Assembly (NCBI RefSeq): GCF_000428725.1
Contig: NZ_AUAM01000012.1
Span: 1 to 64,000, forward strand
DNA from: Psychromonas aquimarina ATCC BAA-1526
GTDB taxonomy: Bacteria; Pseudomonadota; Gammaproteobacteria; Enterobacterales; Psychromonadaceae
Direction: 5' to 3'
Length of the DNA stretch: 64,000 nucleotides
Below are positions 26,227 to 35,254 of the stretch, piece by piece; the stretch's first letter is position 1, and every line of letters starts with the position of its first letter. Both the position numbers and the translations under genes were made by a program. The notes beneath the pieces are model-generated. The model saw only the letters and a list, made by a program, of their open reading frames with translations, had not been told where the DNA came from and searched no databases.

Positions 26227-27825
26227 ATGGAATCAGTTCTGCTTATCATTTTCATCTCCTTAGCTATAGCAAGCACCTTGAATCTCGTGCTGAAAAAGTT
26301 TTCGGTATCGCATATTATCGGCTACATAATTATCGGTACAATTATCAGTAATATCTTTGCTTTCGGCAGTGAAAATCTTAAGTCATTAGCATTGATCGGG
26401 GAATTCGGCATCGTCTTCCTTATGTTTACCATAGGTTTAGAAATGTCCTTTTCTAAACTGAAAAAAATGAAAGAGATTATCTTTATTAACGGCTTTATAC
26501 AGGTTGCTTTAAGTTCCGTCGTTATTTACAGCATCTGCTATTATCTGTTTGCTCTCGATCTCACTTCATCAATTATTATTGCGCTGGCCTTCAGCTTATC
26601 ATCTACGGCCATCATCTTAAGTTATCTGAAACAGTCAAAAGATATTCTTACTCCTTACGGTAAAAAATCCGCCGCTGTTTTAATTTTTCAAGATCTGGCC
26701 GTTATCCCGATTTTACTCTTGATCAGTTTTTTATCCCGTAATGATTTGTCGCTCAGCGATGTGCTGCTGAAAACATTTATTTCGGCCGCCGTGGTCATTG
26801 TTTTTATGTTCACCCTGGGTAAAAAAATAATAGAAGGGTTACTGCAGTTTTCATCCCGCGCAAAACTGCAGGAATTATTCGTAGCCTCGGTATTAACCAT
26901 TGTGCTCGGCGCCGCATTATTAGCCCACAAAATGGGCTTTACCTATTCTTTAGGGGCTTTTATTGCAGGAATGATCATTGCAGAAACTACTTTTCATATC
27001 AAAGTAGAGTCGGATATTTCTTCCTATAAGGATCTGTTATTAGGCGCTTTTTTCTTTTCAATCGGCACTAAAATTGATGTCTATTATTTTATAACGCACT
27101 TATATCAAGTCTTCAGCGTATTAATTTTTGCCATGCTGATAAAAGCACTGATTATCTATTTTCTAATCAGATATAAATCTAATACGAGTGACTCGCTTAA
27201 ATCTGCTGTTGCACTGTGTCAGATCGGCGAGTTTTCCTTTGCCGTTTTTTCACTTGCCCTCAGCGAGCATTTACTTTCCGAAGAGGTCGGCGGATTCCTG
27301 ATATTAGTAACGGTTTTATCTATGCTGGTGACGCCTTTTATGGTCAATAATATTTATAAAATAGCGGCCCTGTTTGTGGCTGAGTTTTATGAATCCGATA
27401 AGATTAACCCGCTTAAAAACAGCCGCCATACAGTGATCTGCGGCTTTGCAACGGTCGGGCGAATAGCCGCCCGGGAGCTGCAGAAACAGAAAGTTAATTT
27501 TGTAATTATTTCCAATAACCTGCAGCACGTATTAATCGCCAGAAAACGCGGTTATAGTGCCTATTTCGGGCATTTCGAAAAACTACCGGTACTGGAGTCT
27601 CTCAATATCGAGCAGACATCAAGTATTATTATTACAGTTAACAACATCCGCACTAAAAGAATAATCTGCGAAGCACTGCTCGATTATTACCCGCAGGCAA
27701 ATCTAGTGGTAAAAATTAATACCCATCAGGAACGGCACGCCTTTGCGGATCTTACCATTAACTCATTTGTTCATTCCGAGCATGAAACCGCACTGTTATT
27801 AGTAAAACAAAGCCTTCATAAATAG
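26227..27825 (+). CDS. cation/proton antiporter, CPA2 KefB/YbaL-like with TrkA-N domain
   Basis: A 532-residue inner-membrane antiporter. The first ~390 residues form the Na_H_Exchanger domain with about 12 segments (GYIIIGTIISN, GEFGIVFLMFTIGLEMSFSK, FQDLAVIPILLL, AFIAGMIIAET). The C-terminal ~140 residues form a Rossmann NAD(H)-binding TrkA-N domain beginning HTVICGFATVGRIAARELQK (the glycines are G-x-x-x-G-type), which gates such transporters in response to nucleotide or redox state. The exported ion is probably K+ or Na+. The ATG follows AGGATATAC. It lies on the same strand as the NhaP2-like gene, 360 bases away, so probably has its own promoter. Confidence 0.9.
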   Translation: MESVLLIIFISLAIASTLNLVLKKFSVSHIIGYIIIGTIISNIFAFGSENLKSLALIGEFGIVFLMFTIGLEMSFSKLKKMKEIIFINGFIQVALSSVVIYSICYYLFALDLTSSIIIALAFSLSSTAIILSYLKQSKDILTPYGKKSAAVLIFQDLAVIPILLLISFLSRNDLSLSDVLLKTFISAAVVIVFMFTLGKKIIEGLLQFSSRAKLQELFVASVLTIVLGAALLAHKMGFTYSLGAFIAGMIIAETTFHIKVESDISSYKDLLLGAFFFSIGTKIDVYYFITHLYQVFSVLIFAMLIKALIIYFLIRYKSNTSDSLKSAVALCQIGEFSFAVFSLALSEHLLSEEVGGFLILVTVLSMLVTPFMVNNIYKIAALFVAEFYESDKINPLKNSRHTVICGFATVGRIAARELQKQKVNFVIISNNLQHVLIARKRGYSAYFGHFEKLPVLESLNIEQTSSIIITVNNIRTKRIICEALLDYYPQANLVVKINTHQERHAFADLTINSFVHSEHETALLLVKQSLHK

Positions 27826-27993
27826 TCTTTATTACTTTCCTACAGGCAGAACAGATAAACTCTACAGACTGCAGTTAAAACTGCCTGCGGGTCATAATAT
27901 ATTTTCATCCAGAATAATTAGACAGCGCTTAAACAGGCTATTATTTAAAGAGTAATTCTTTCTGTGTTAATCGTATATTGCTACGGATGTATT

Positions 27994-28800
27994 ATGGACT
28001 CGCTGTTTAAACTAAAAATGTCTTTCACTCCTTTTTTTCTTGTGCTTCTGTTTTTGAGCAGCCCGGCTTCCTCTGAGCAGCCCACTCTGAAAGCGATCGG
28101 CCATCATGACTATGCGCCCTGGAACTGGGAAAAAGATAATCAAATTGTCGGTGCGGCGGCTGAAATAACAGCGGTTCTTTTCAAGAAAGCCGGTGCCAAT
28201 ATAGATTTAACTTATCTAGGGCCGTGGAAAAGAGGGCAGGGTTTTGTTGAACACGGTGTTGCCGATATTAATATCTGCGCATTTATTAACGAACAGAGAA
28301 AAGCCTACTCTGTTTTTATAGAAACCCCGATGGGTTTTATCGAACAAGCGCTGTTTGTCAAAAAAGGCAAAGAGTTTCCTTTCAACTCATGGCAGGATTT
28401 AAAAAATAAAAAAGTCGCACTGCTCTTTGGTGTCAGCTTAGGCACAAAATTTGATGACTTTTTGAATAACAATGTAAAAGTATTCAGAGCAAACAATTAT
28501 CAACTGCTGTTCAGACAGTTAAAATCGGAACGAATCGATGCTGTCGTTATCGGGCGAAATTCCGGACAAGCAATACTGGAAGCATATGGATTTGCAGAAG
28601 ATATCGTCAGTTTACCCAATCCCGTATTAACCGGAAAACTATATATATCAATGTCCAAAAAATCCAACTATCTGCACCTGCTGCCGTTAGTTGAAAAACA
28701 GATGCAGCAGCAGGGTTATTATCAATGGGTTGATAAACTGCTCGCTAAATATACCTATATCTACCAGAGTGACTACCAGTCTGAAAACAGCACAGAATAA
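27994..28800 (+). CDS. periplasmic solute-binding protein, SBP_bac_3 family (orphan)
   Basis: A 268-residue protein with a signal peptide (SFTPFFLVLLFLSSPASSEQ). The mature domain opens KAIGHHDYAPWNWEKDN and continues VGAAAEITAVLFKKAG, then LKNKKVALLFGVSLG and RIDAVVIGRNSG, the two-lobed SBP_bac_3 fold that binds amino acids or related small acids. No ABC transporter gene lies beside it. The longest frame starts with GTG at 27964; I prefer the ATG at 27994, with a GGA six bases upstream; Met at 28018 is also possible. A stand-alone sensor role or use by a distant permease are both possible. Confidence 0.85.
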   Translation: MDSLFKLKMSFTPFFLVLLFLSSPASSEQPTLKAIGHHDYAPWNWEKDNQIVGAAAEITAVLFKKAGANIDLTYLGPWKRGQGFVEHGVADINICAFINEQRKAYSVFIETPMGFIEQALFVKKGKEFPFNSWQDLKNKKVALLFGVSLGTKFDDFLNNNVKVFRANNYQLLFRQLKSERIDAVVIGRNSGQAILEAYGFAEDIVSLPNPVLTGKLYISMSKKSNYLHLLPLVEKQMQQQGYYQWVDKLLAKYTYIYQSDYQSENSTE

Positions 28801-28847
28801 CAGCAGTTCATCATAATAATGAACACCTTAAGAATATTTAAGGCAGG

Positions 28848-29243
28848 TCACTTATCAATAACCGTCACTTTATGGTCTTTTTCAGCGATATAAAAAACAA
28901 TAATCTTAGCCGCCTCTGTACCAGTATTCTCTCCATAGTGAGAGGTGTTTACCAGCTCAACCAGACTGTCACCCGCCTGCACCTTTAACACCTTGTCACC
29001 ACTGTAAACGGTTAGTGTACCGCTTAATAATACACCGGCATTAATAACCGGATGTTGATGCATAGGCAGTTTTTCACCCGGCGCAATAACTATTTCTTTA
29101 ATGGTCACCTCGGGTTGAGTTAATGACTGAGCAGGAAGGTTTGTACCATCCCATGACTTAGTACTTTTAACTAAATCGACAGAAGTCGCGGCGCTGACAT
29201 TTAAGACAGCCAGCAGAAGAGCGGTAGGAAGTAGTTTTAACAT
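28848..29243 (-). CDS. exported cupin-domain protein
   Basis: A 131-residue protein with signal peptide MLKLLPTALLLAVLNVSAAT. The single cupin barrel shows the first motif as APGEKLPMHQHPVINAGVLL (metal-binding His pair HxH, then E/G positions partly replaced) and the second as VNTSHYGENTG. It converges on the SBP gene. The start at 29243 has AGGTG six bases upstream; the longer frame begins with GTG. Small periplasmic cupins of this kind are often sulfur- or oxygen-handling enzymes or sugar binders, but the substrate cannot be named here. Confidence 0.8.
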   Translation of the reverse strand: MLKLLPTALLLAVLNVSAATSVDLVKSTKSWDGTNLPAQSLTQPEVTIKEIVIAPGEKLPMHQHPVINAGVLLSGTLTVYSGDKVLKVQAGDSLVELVNTSHYGENTGTEAAKIIVFYIAEKDHKVTVIDK

Positions 29244-29377
29244 AAACATCACCTGTTATCGAAGCAGAAGAATTATAAACCTACATAAAATGCTAACAGA
29301 CAAAAACAGCAAATAATATGCCGCGAAATGAATAATTTCTTTAAAAACATTAAGTTAATGAAATCAACAAAGTGATA

Positions 29378-30058
29378 TTACTGGTAGTGGTCAATAAAAA
29401 ACTTTAAGGCATCTGTATCAATAACACGGATTTCTGTGCCGTGTTTTTCAACTAAACCTTTCTCAATAAGATCTTTCACCACTCGTCGATAAACCCGGCT
29501 TGTGGTACCGAAGCGCTCTGCTTCCATACATACCTTGTCAAAACTGCCGAGCATGACACTGCTTTGACTGCGGTGCCATAAATCATAAGCAATATTGTAA
29601 GTGATGGAGTGCAGAAGACGGTGGGTGTAGATATCCAGCGAATCCTGATAATCGGCGGCTAACGCACAGGAAAAAAACAGATGAAACTCCGGTCGTTTCG
29701 CCAGTAACTCAGTCAAGGCATTAAGGCAGATAATATCCACCTGCATACCTTCAGCCGCTACCACGTTCCACTGACAGACAGTATCTGTAAAGTACTCCAT
29801 TTCACCGAAAATATGATAATCACATTCCACTTCACCTAACTGAAAACGCCGCCCGTTGACCGCGGCAATATTCATTGATACCCGGCCGACAGAAACCAGA
29901 TACAGGTGTTTAAGTACCTGCCCCTGACGCAGGATATCCTCACCCGCCTGAAAATACTGGCTATGGCTCTGGCACAAATAAAAGGCTTCCTTAAACTCAG
30001 GATACAGGGTATTCAGATGACTGGAAAAACGACTTTGTGAATAGGGTTTCAACTGCAT
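29378..30058 (-). CDS. Crp/Fnr-family transcriptional regulator, YeiL-like
   Basis: A 226-residue regulator. The cyclic-nucleotide-binding-type barrel covers residues 1-130 (FQAGEDILRQGQVLKHLYLV, HIFGEMEYF), lacking the cAMP Arg/Ser pair pattern of Crp, so the effector may be different. The C-terminal winged helix includes FGTTSRVYRRVVKDLIEKGL, the DNA-recognition helix. It resembles YeiL of E. coli, which sits beside nucleoside-hydrolase genes; here a nucleoside phosphorylase-PnuC operon lies 155 bases upstream on the same strand, with a terminator between, so regulation of that operon is plausible but not shown. The gene has no strong ribosome site (CCGAAAGTATAAATT before ATG). Confidence 0.83.
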   Translation of the reverse strand: MQLKPYSQSRFSSHLNTLYPEFKEAFYLCQSHSQYFQAGEDILRQGQVLKHLYLVSVGRVSMNIAAVNGRRFQLGEVECDYHIFGEMEYFTDTVCQWNVVAAEGMQVDIICLNALTELLAKRPEFHLFFSCALAADYQDSLDIYTHRLLHSITYNIAYDLWHRSQSSVMLGSFDKVCMEAERFGTTSRVYRRVVKDLIEKGLVEKHGTEIRVIDTDALKFFIDHYQ

Positions 30059-30172
30059 AATTTATACTTTCGGCAAAATGCTAACGAGAACAATTAAGAA
30101 GCCGCATGCTAACCAATCATCAGCAGCAGAGCAATAGTTTAACTGCAAAACTCCGGCATTAAACCTGACCGT

Positions 30173-30199
30173 GAAAAAGCCCGGTAAAAGAACCGGGCC
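30173..30199 (-). terminator. rho-independent terminator of phosphorylase operon
   Basis: Read on the minus strand: GCCCGGTT, loop CTTTT, ACCGGGC, then TTTTTC. The hairpin ends the pnuC-phosphorylase transcript 15 bases after the phosphorylase stop codon. Confidence 0.9.
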
Positions 30200-30213
30200 T
30201 GTATCACAAACTA

Positions 30214-30966
30214 TCAGCCGTTACGGCCGGCAGCACAGCGCATGCAGCACAGCGCATGCAGCGCAGCTTCAGCAGCTGTTTTTTCTCCCTGCATCATTGT
30301 CTGATCAGCATCCACATACTGATTTATCCCTTCTTGAACATCCTGCTGATATAAAACAACATTATTAAGAATGCTGGCAATGCGCAGGCCCCGCAGCCTG
30401 CCCACAGTCAGTAAAGCAGAGGTTTCCATATCCGCACCTAACACCCCTTTCTGACTCCAGTGCTCACATATCTGCGCTTCATTATCGGTATAAAAACTGT
30501 CGTTAGAACGTACAATACCGAAATGAGCGGCAGTCTTGTGCATGTTAAGGTACTGCTCAATACCCGCCAGTAAATGCCGATCCGCATAAGCGGGGAATTC
30601 AGCTGCAACATAAGCCTTAGAGCCGCCTTCATCACGCACAGCCCCCTCAGCAACAATCAGTTCACCTAATCCGATATTATCCTGCAGAGCGCCAGCAGAG
30701 CCCACCCGGACAATATATTGTGCGCCGCATAAATGCAGCTCTTCAAGCGCAATAATTGCCGAAGGCGCACCGATACCTGTGCTGCACACAGTAACCGCTT
30801 TGCCCTGATAATAACCGTTGATCAGGCGGTATTCACGGTTATCCGATATAAGCTGTACATCGTCAAGCAGATCAGCGATGCGGTTAACCCTGGCAGGTTC
30901 GCCGCAGACAATAACACGCGCGGCAACCTGAGAGGCATTCACGTTAATATGAGGCTGTTTACTCAT
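30214..30966 (-). CDS. nucleoside phosphorylase (uridine phosphorylase-like)
   Basis: A 250-residue PNP_UDP_1 family enzyme, which splits nucleosides with phosphate into base and ribose-1-phosphate. Family motifs are VIVCGEPARVNRIADLL (residues 18-34), CSTGIGAPSAIIALEEL (phosphate-binding region), VRVGSAGALQ and DMETSALLTVGRLRGL (ribose/base region with the conserved Glu). The C-terminus is unusual: CCMRCAAGRNG with three cysteines in a short stretch. It overlaps pnuC by four bases (ATGA), so the two are coupled; that suggests the imported substrate is a nucleoside such as nicotinamide riboside or another ribonucleoside. The specific base is not decided by sequence. Confidence 0.88.
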   Translation of the reverse strand: MSKQPHINVNASQVAARVIVCGEPARVNRIADLLDDVQLISDNREYRLINGYYQGKAVTVCSTGIGAPSAIIALEELHLCGAQYIVRVGSAGALQDNIGLGELIVAEGAVRDEGGSKAYVAAEFPAYADRHLLAGIEQYLNMHKTAAHFGIVRSNDSFYTDNEAQICEHWSQKGVLGADMETSALLTVGRLRGLRIASILNNVVLYQQDVQEGINQYVDADQTMMQGEKTAAEAALHALCCMRCAAGRNG

Positions 30967-31730
30967 GCTGTTTTAACCTCTGCGCTGTCCTGAACTTTTG
31001 TTTCTGAAGCAGCAGTATTGGCTCCCTGATTATCTTTGGCAGTATTCATCCACTGACGTGTACCGTTAGCCGCAATAATCATCAGAATCGCATACTCAAT
31101 TGACAGTGCATAAACGCCCTGCGCTGCATAAATGCATACGCTGATAACATTAATAACAACCCACAGGATCCAGTTTTCAACATATTTTCGTGTCATTAGA
31201 ATCTGCGCCACAACTGACAGCACTGTCATCACAGAATCCCAGAACGGAAATGCATCCGGCGATAACTCCGGACGGGCAAGCCCGGCACCAAAAATATTCA
31301 TGGTATCAACAGCAACATTTGCCAGCACTAAGAAAACCGGATCGATATATACCGTCATCAGCGCAATACCCAGTACACTCACCGCCACGGTAAATGCAGT
31401 TTTCTGTTTACTCATCCAGCGCACTGTCAATTTGTCACCGTCTTCAGAAGCTGGTCTTGTCCATGCGTACCAGCCGTACAGATTGGCACAAAAGAAAAAC
31501 AGCTGCAGCAGAAGAATACCGTAAAGCTGAATCTGGTAAAATATAACCGCAAACAGCGTGACATTAATCAGACCAAACAGATAGTTGATGGTTTTTTCCT
31601 GACTGGCATTCCAGATACACAGTAAACCAAAAACAGTACCAACCGCCTCAATCCACGACATAGCGTAACCGCCGCCGACAGGGATATTCACCAGCGTATT
31701 ATTGATATCAAACCAGGTTAAGATATCCAT
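30963..31730 (-). CDS. pnuC: PnuC-family nucleoside (nicotinamide riboside-type) transporter
   Basis: A 255-residue inner-membrane facilitator with about seven transmembrane segments: SWIEAVGTVFGLLCIWNASQ, YLFGLINVTLFAVIFYQIQL, LLLQLFFFCANLYGWYAWTR. The W-x-x-W-type and N-L-x-G-W-Y features are the PnuC signature, giving a vitamin-import role; most PnuC proteins carry nicotinamide riboside, related ones carry thiamine or deoxynucleosides. A charged tail (about 35 residues after residue 220) follows. AAGGAATAAAA precedes the ATG. It is first in a two-gene unit with the phosphorylase. A MITE-like element ends 31 bases upstream of the ATG. Confidence 0.88.
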   Translation of the reverse strand: MDILTWFDINNTLVNIPVGGGYAMSWIEAVGTVFGLLCIWNASQEKTINYLFGLINVTLFAVIFYQIQLYGILLLQLFFFCANLYGWYAWTRPASEDGDKLTVRWMSKQKTAFTVAVSVLGIALMTVYIDPVFLVLANVAVDTMNIFGAGLARPELSPDAFPFWDSVMTVLSVVAQILMTRKYVENWILWVVINVISVCIYAAQGVYALSIEYAILMIIAANGTRQWMNTAKDNQGANTAASETKVQDSAEVKTA

Positions 31731-32217
31731 TTTTATTCCTTTTATAGATTTTGAAAGTTATATACCCGTTATCAATCAAGATGCAAAAATCAGCAAGTCG
31801 TAAGGTGAACAGGTTCTAGGCGTGAAGGTGAAGATCTAACGGGTTAAATCGAGACTTCATAACAACGAAAATGTTTGCCTTACGGCTTGCCCTGCGGGTC
31901 GCCAGCTCGAAAACCAATACTGCGTTGCAACATTTGATAAGGACTAGCCATTGTCATCATGTTGCGCCTTGTCTTAGTGTCCGAGCTAGCGACTGATAAA
32001 TGCATTTTGATTGATAACGGGTATGTCTATGGTAATAAAAAGCACTACTCGGCAATGAGGACTTTTGTCCCCCTGCATTCGATACATATCAAAGTTCAGC
32101 AGAGAAAATAGAAAAAACACAATGAGGGAGTAAACAAGGGAAAACTTGCGGGCCCCGAATCTTTAAACTTATAAAGCTCAGGTGCCCTGCTTTTTTATAG
32201 GATGCTGCTAAGTCTGC
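31731..32217. other. intergenic region with a MITE-like element, no gene
   Basis: About 490 bases between pnuC and the DUF3581 gene, which are both on the minus strand. The element at 31762-32024 fills just over half. The remaining 190 bases (32025-32217) hold a T-rich tract but no clear terminator. The promoter of pnuC must be in the element or beyond it. Confidence 0.6.
31762..32024. mobile_element. MITE-like element with 32-base terminal inverted repeats
   Basis: The ends are ATACCCGTTATCAATCAAGA then TGCAAAAATCAG at 31762, and the inverted complement at 31993-32024 (28 of 32 bases match). The element is 263 bases and I find no open frame in it, so it would rely on a transposase from elsewhere. 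No direct target duplication is obvious at the flanks. A cis-regulatory inverted repeat would be shorter. Confidence 0.68.
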
Positions 32218-32922
32218 CTAAAACGCAGAACGGCGGGCTTCATAAGCGGCTGAGAAAGCCGTGATGGATTCATGATCATAGGGTTTTAAACCGGCAACAA
32301 CCATTTTTTTAATACCGCGGCCGATCGACTTTTCACCGTCATTGATGGCAAAATGCAGAAAGTTATTCGCACGCTTCGGCTCTACTTCAAAAAGAGAGTC
32401 TTCCAGTTCAACATTTACCGGCGCATTAAGTGCCAGGGCATCAAATTCAAAACTCATGCTGTTGTACATCACTAACGGGCGGGCTGGGTTAAACATCACA
32501 TTATGCTTTTTCATCAGCGGCATTAATAATGTCGGGAAATTCTGCCCCGAAAAAACTACGTAGTTTTTAATTAAAGACTCGATTAATGCCGGATCATGGC
32601 TGGTACTGCCCTTTTTACTAATTTCTAAGACACTTTTTCCCTGTTCATTGGTAATTACGATATGCTCACCGTCTGCTTCAGGAAAAACTAATCCGACATT
32701 ATCACCCACCATATTGGTAAAAGTGAAGCTCATAGACTCACTTACGCCGTACTCATTTAATGCCAGTGAAAACAGTAAATCCCCCGGTACGCAGAAACGT
32801 TTGTTTTCAGGATCATGAATAGGGTTAAAATCACGACATTCTTGTTTAGCAAAGGTGCTTGCCTGAGCAGCTGAAATGCGCACAAGGTTGTCACGTTTCG
32901 TGTAATAAGATTCTAATAACAT
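32218..32922 (-). CDS. DUF3581 family protein
   Basis: A 234-residue cytoplasmic protein beginning MLLESYYTKRDNLVRISAAQ and then FAKQECRDFNPIHDPENKRF, which is the DUF3581 pattern known from marine gammaproteobacteria (Vibrio, Shewanella). The C-terminal part has IGRGIKKMVVAGLKPYDHES. The fold and role of the family are not known to me; the DFNPIH segment resembles hotdog-fold dehydratase motifs, which is only a hint. It is alone, with LysR upstream on the same strand, 133 bases away. Confidence 0.85.
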   Translation of the reverse strand: MLLESYYTKRDNLVRISAAQASTFAKQECRDFNPIHDPENKRFCVPGDLLFSLALNEYGVSESMSFTFTNMVGDNVGLVFPEADGEHIVITNEQGKSVLEISKKGSTSHDPALIESLIKNYVVFSGQNFPTLLMPLMKKHNVMFNPARPLVMYNSMSFEFDALALNAPVNVELEDSLFEVEPKRANNFLHFAINDGEKSIGRGIKKMVVAGLKPYDHESITAFSAAYEARRSAF

Positions 32923-33055
32923 CAGGCTTCTCTTAAATGGTAAATAAATTAAAAAAGCGGATTATAAGGAAATAATATAAAAAAGATATCACTTCGCGTT
33001 TTTTTCTGTCATTTTCTAGGAATTTATTACCCGGCAGGACACAGCAAAAACGCTG

Positions 33056-33952
33056 TTAATCACCAAAGTTATTGTTTTTGTTCACTTCATTTAAAGTGAA
33101 ATCAACAAAACGTTTATTAGCAACAGACAAATAACCGTCCCTGCGCCAGGCCATAGCCAGATCCAGATGTACAGCCGGCTCAAAAGGGATGCCCTGTATG
33201 TCCGGTTCAACATCTGTCACTAACTCTAATAATGCAGTGATCGCAAATTCATTTTTTACAATGTTTAAAATCATCGCTAATAAATTAGTTTCAAAAGAAT
33301 ATTGTGCCGTGCAGTGGTGCTGCTGACATAGGTCGTCAATCACAGCCCGGTGGAAATAACCGGCTTTAAACATCACCAGTTCATGGTCAAAAAAGGTCCG
33401 GCAGTTTATATTGTTATGCGCAGCTAAAGGATGATTTTGCCCCACGGCGGCTACCATTTGTGAGGTGATCAGATGCTTTGCCTGCAGTTCATCGGGCACA
33501 TTTTCATTGATAATTATGCCTAAATCCAGCTCCCCGCTGAGGAGCAGATCTTTAATAGTCTGCGTACCCGACTCCACAATACTAAGATTCAGATGCGGAT
33601 GCTGAAACTTAAATGCCATTAAGATCTCTGGAAAAAAATAGGTACCCATCATGCTCGGGATACCGATTTTTACTTCGCCCTTTTCCAGACCGCGCAGTTC
33701 ATCAACCGCAGTCTGAGCATCTGCAATTTTATTAAGGATGCCTTTAGCATGATCTAACAAAACCTGCCCTTCTGTAGTGACCGAGACCCCTTTACGGCTG
33801 CGGTACAATAAAGTAACACCAAGCTTTTGTTCAAATTTAGACATAGAAATACTCAGGGCTGACTGAGCAATATTCAAGGATGCAGCTGCTTTTGTATAAC
33901 TGCCGTGCTCAACAACAGAGACAAAATAGTGTAAGTTCTTAGAATTAAGCAT
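33056..33952 (-). CDS. LysR-family transcriptional regulator
   Basis: A 298-residue LTTR. The N-terminal HTH is NLHYFVSVVEHGSYTKAAAS (residues 5-24) and LNIAQSALSISMSKFEQKLG, the family signature; the C-terminal co-inducer domain (about 90-295) has VKIGIPSMMGTYFFPEILMA. It is transcribed divergently from an MFS exporter/importer gene with a 95-base gap, the usual arrangement in which the LTTR controls its neighbour, and itself. The effector is unknown. Confidence 0.92.
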   Translation of the reverse strand: MLNSKNLHYFVSVVEHGSYTKAAASLNIAQSALSISMSKFEQKLGVTLLYRSRKGVSVTTEGQVLLDHAKGILNKIADAQTAVDELRGLEKGEVKIGIPSMMGTYFFPEILMAFKFQHPHLNLSIVESGTQTIKDLLLSGELDLGIIINENVPDELQAKHLITSQMVAAVGQNHPLAAHNNINCRTFFDHELVMFKAGYFHRAVIDDLCQQHHCTAQYSFETNLLAMILNIVKNEFAITALLELVTDVEPDIQGIPFEPAVHLDLAMAWRRDGYLSVANKRFVDFTLNEVNKNNNFGD

Positions 33953-34047
33953 AAGTAAAATATATACCCGGGATAAGTTTAATATATTTTTAATACTACC
34001 ATTTAACAGCTAACCTCTTGGTAAATTATCAGCTGCGGAACTCAAAA
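33953..34047. promoter_or_regulatory. divergent promoter region LysR/MFS
   Basis: A 95-base AT-rich gap between divergent genes. It contains AT-rich tracts (AATATATTTTTAATA) that could serve as -10 elements on either strand. I did not identify a convincing T-N11-A LysR box. Confidence 0.45.
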
Positions 34048-35244
34048 ATGATTAAATTACATTCAAGCTCATATAAACGCGTGACTGTCGGCCTCGGATT
34101 AGGTTCATTTCTAGTATTTTGCAATCTCTATTACTTTCAGCCGTTACTTCCCCATTTTATGCGTACATTTAATGCCACAGAAATACAGGTAAACTGGCTG
34201 TTCTCTGTTACTACCTTAGCTGTAGCCATTGCACTTATTCCCTGGGCAATTCTTTCTGAAACTTACGGCCGCCGTCCGGTAATGTTATGCAGCTTATTGT
34301 TAATTCCGGTTATTAATCTGCTGATGTTTTTTAGTCAGGATTTATCAACTCTGCTTGTGCTGCGCTTTTTTCTGGGCATATCTCTAGCTGGTTTTATTGC
34401 GGTAGCCGTCGCTTATATGGCTGATGAATTTGAACCGCAGGCTTTACTAACTGCCGTCGGCGGCTATATCAGTGCTAATTCACTGGGCGGTATTCTAGGA
34501 CGAATATACGGCGGTGTAATGACCGACTTTATAGGGTTAAACTGGACGATATTAAGTATGTCTGCTTTAAGCTTTACTGCACTGTTTTTTATCTTCCCGA
34601 GGATCAGCAGGCAAGACCATTTCAGTGCGCATAAAGGCCGTTTTTTTCATCATAACAGACAGCTGCTTACACATATCCGCACACCAAAAATATTACTGGC
34701 GACGATTATCGGCGGATTAAATTTTGCAATGTTTATTAATATCTATACGGTAATGGCCTTTAAATTATCATCGCCGCCTTTATCACTGCCCGCGAGCATC
34801 ACTTCGCTGATATTTTTATGTTATTTAGCCGGCACCCTGTCGGCTAAACTGAGCGGCAGCTGGACAAAAAAGTACAGCACAACTTCGGGCATACTAGCGG
34901 CTGCGGCCGTCTGTTTCAGCGCAATAATAATCATGTCGCTGCAGAATTTAGTGTCTATTGTACTAGGTCTGCTGCTGCTCAGCGGCGGCGCTTTTTTTAT
35001 CCACTCTCTGGCTTATGGTTTTGTCGGGCGAAATGCGCGCCACGGGAAATCTACCGCAACCGCTCTGTATCTGGTGATGTATTACTGCGGAGGCAGCCTG
35101 GGCGGCTTTGTTCTGATATCCTGCTGGCAGTCAGGGGGCTGGCCGATGGTATTTACAGCCTGCGTATTCACTTATTTAATCATGGCGGCACTGACGGTTT
35201 ATTTAAGCCGCAAAAGCATGCCGGCAAATACACAGTGTGCTTAA
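34048..35244 (+). CDS. MFS transporter
   Basis: A 398-residue major-facilitator protein with about 12 membrane segments. The loop between helices 2 and 3 carries the MFS motif (ILSETYGRRPVMLCSLLL, with the G-x-x-x-D/E-R/K-x-G-R-R-like pattern), and GGVMTDFIGLNWTILSMSAL follows in the second helix group. It resembles YnfM-type drug or metabolite exporters. The frame can start at TTG 34018; I use the ATG at 34048, preceded by GGAACTCAAAA. It is probably controlled by the divergent LysR gene. Substrate unknown. Confidence 0.9.
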   Translation: MIKLHSSSYKRVTVGLGLGSFLVFCNLYYFQPLLPHFMRTFNATEIQVNWLFSVTTLAVAIALIPWAILSETYGRRPVMLCSLLLIPVINLLMFFSQDLSTLLVLRFFLGISLAGFIAVAVAYMADEFEPQALLTAVGGYISANSLGGILGRIYGGVMTDFIGLNWTILSMSALSFTALFFIFPRISRQDHFSAHKGRFFHHNRQLLTHIRTPKILLATIIGGLNFAMFINIYTVMAFKLSSPPLSLPASITSLIFLCYLAGTLSAKLSGSWTKKYSTTSGILAAAAVCFSAIIIMSLQNLVSIVLGLLLLSGGAFFIHSLAYGFVGRNARHGKSTATALYLVMYYCGGSLGGFVLISCWQSGGWPMVFTACVFTYLIMAALTVYLSRKSMPANTQCA

Positions 35245-35254
35245 AGCTCATTAA

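Noticed and set aside
26088-26351. 87-residue plus frame before the KefB-like gene
   Set aside because: It overlaps the true start of the antiporter gene in another frame and shows no ribosome site.
33953-34047. A clear T-N11-A LysR box in the LysR/MFS gap
   Set aside because: Only AT-rich tracts are seen; no convincing dyad with the right spacing.
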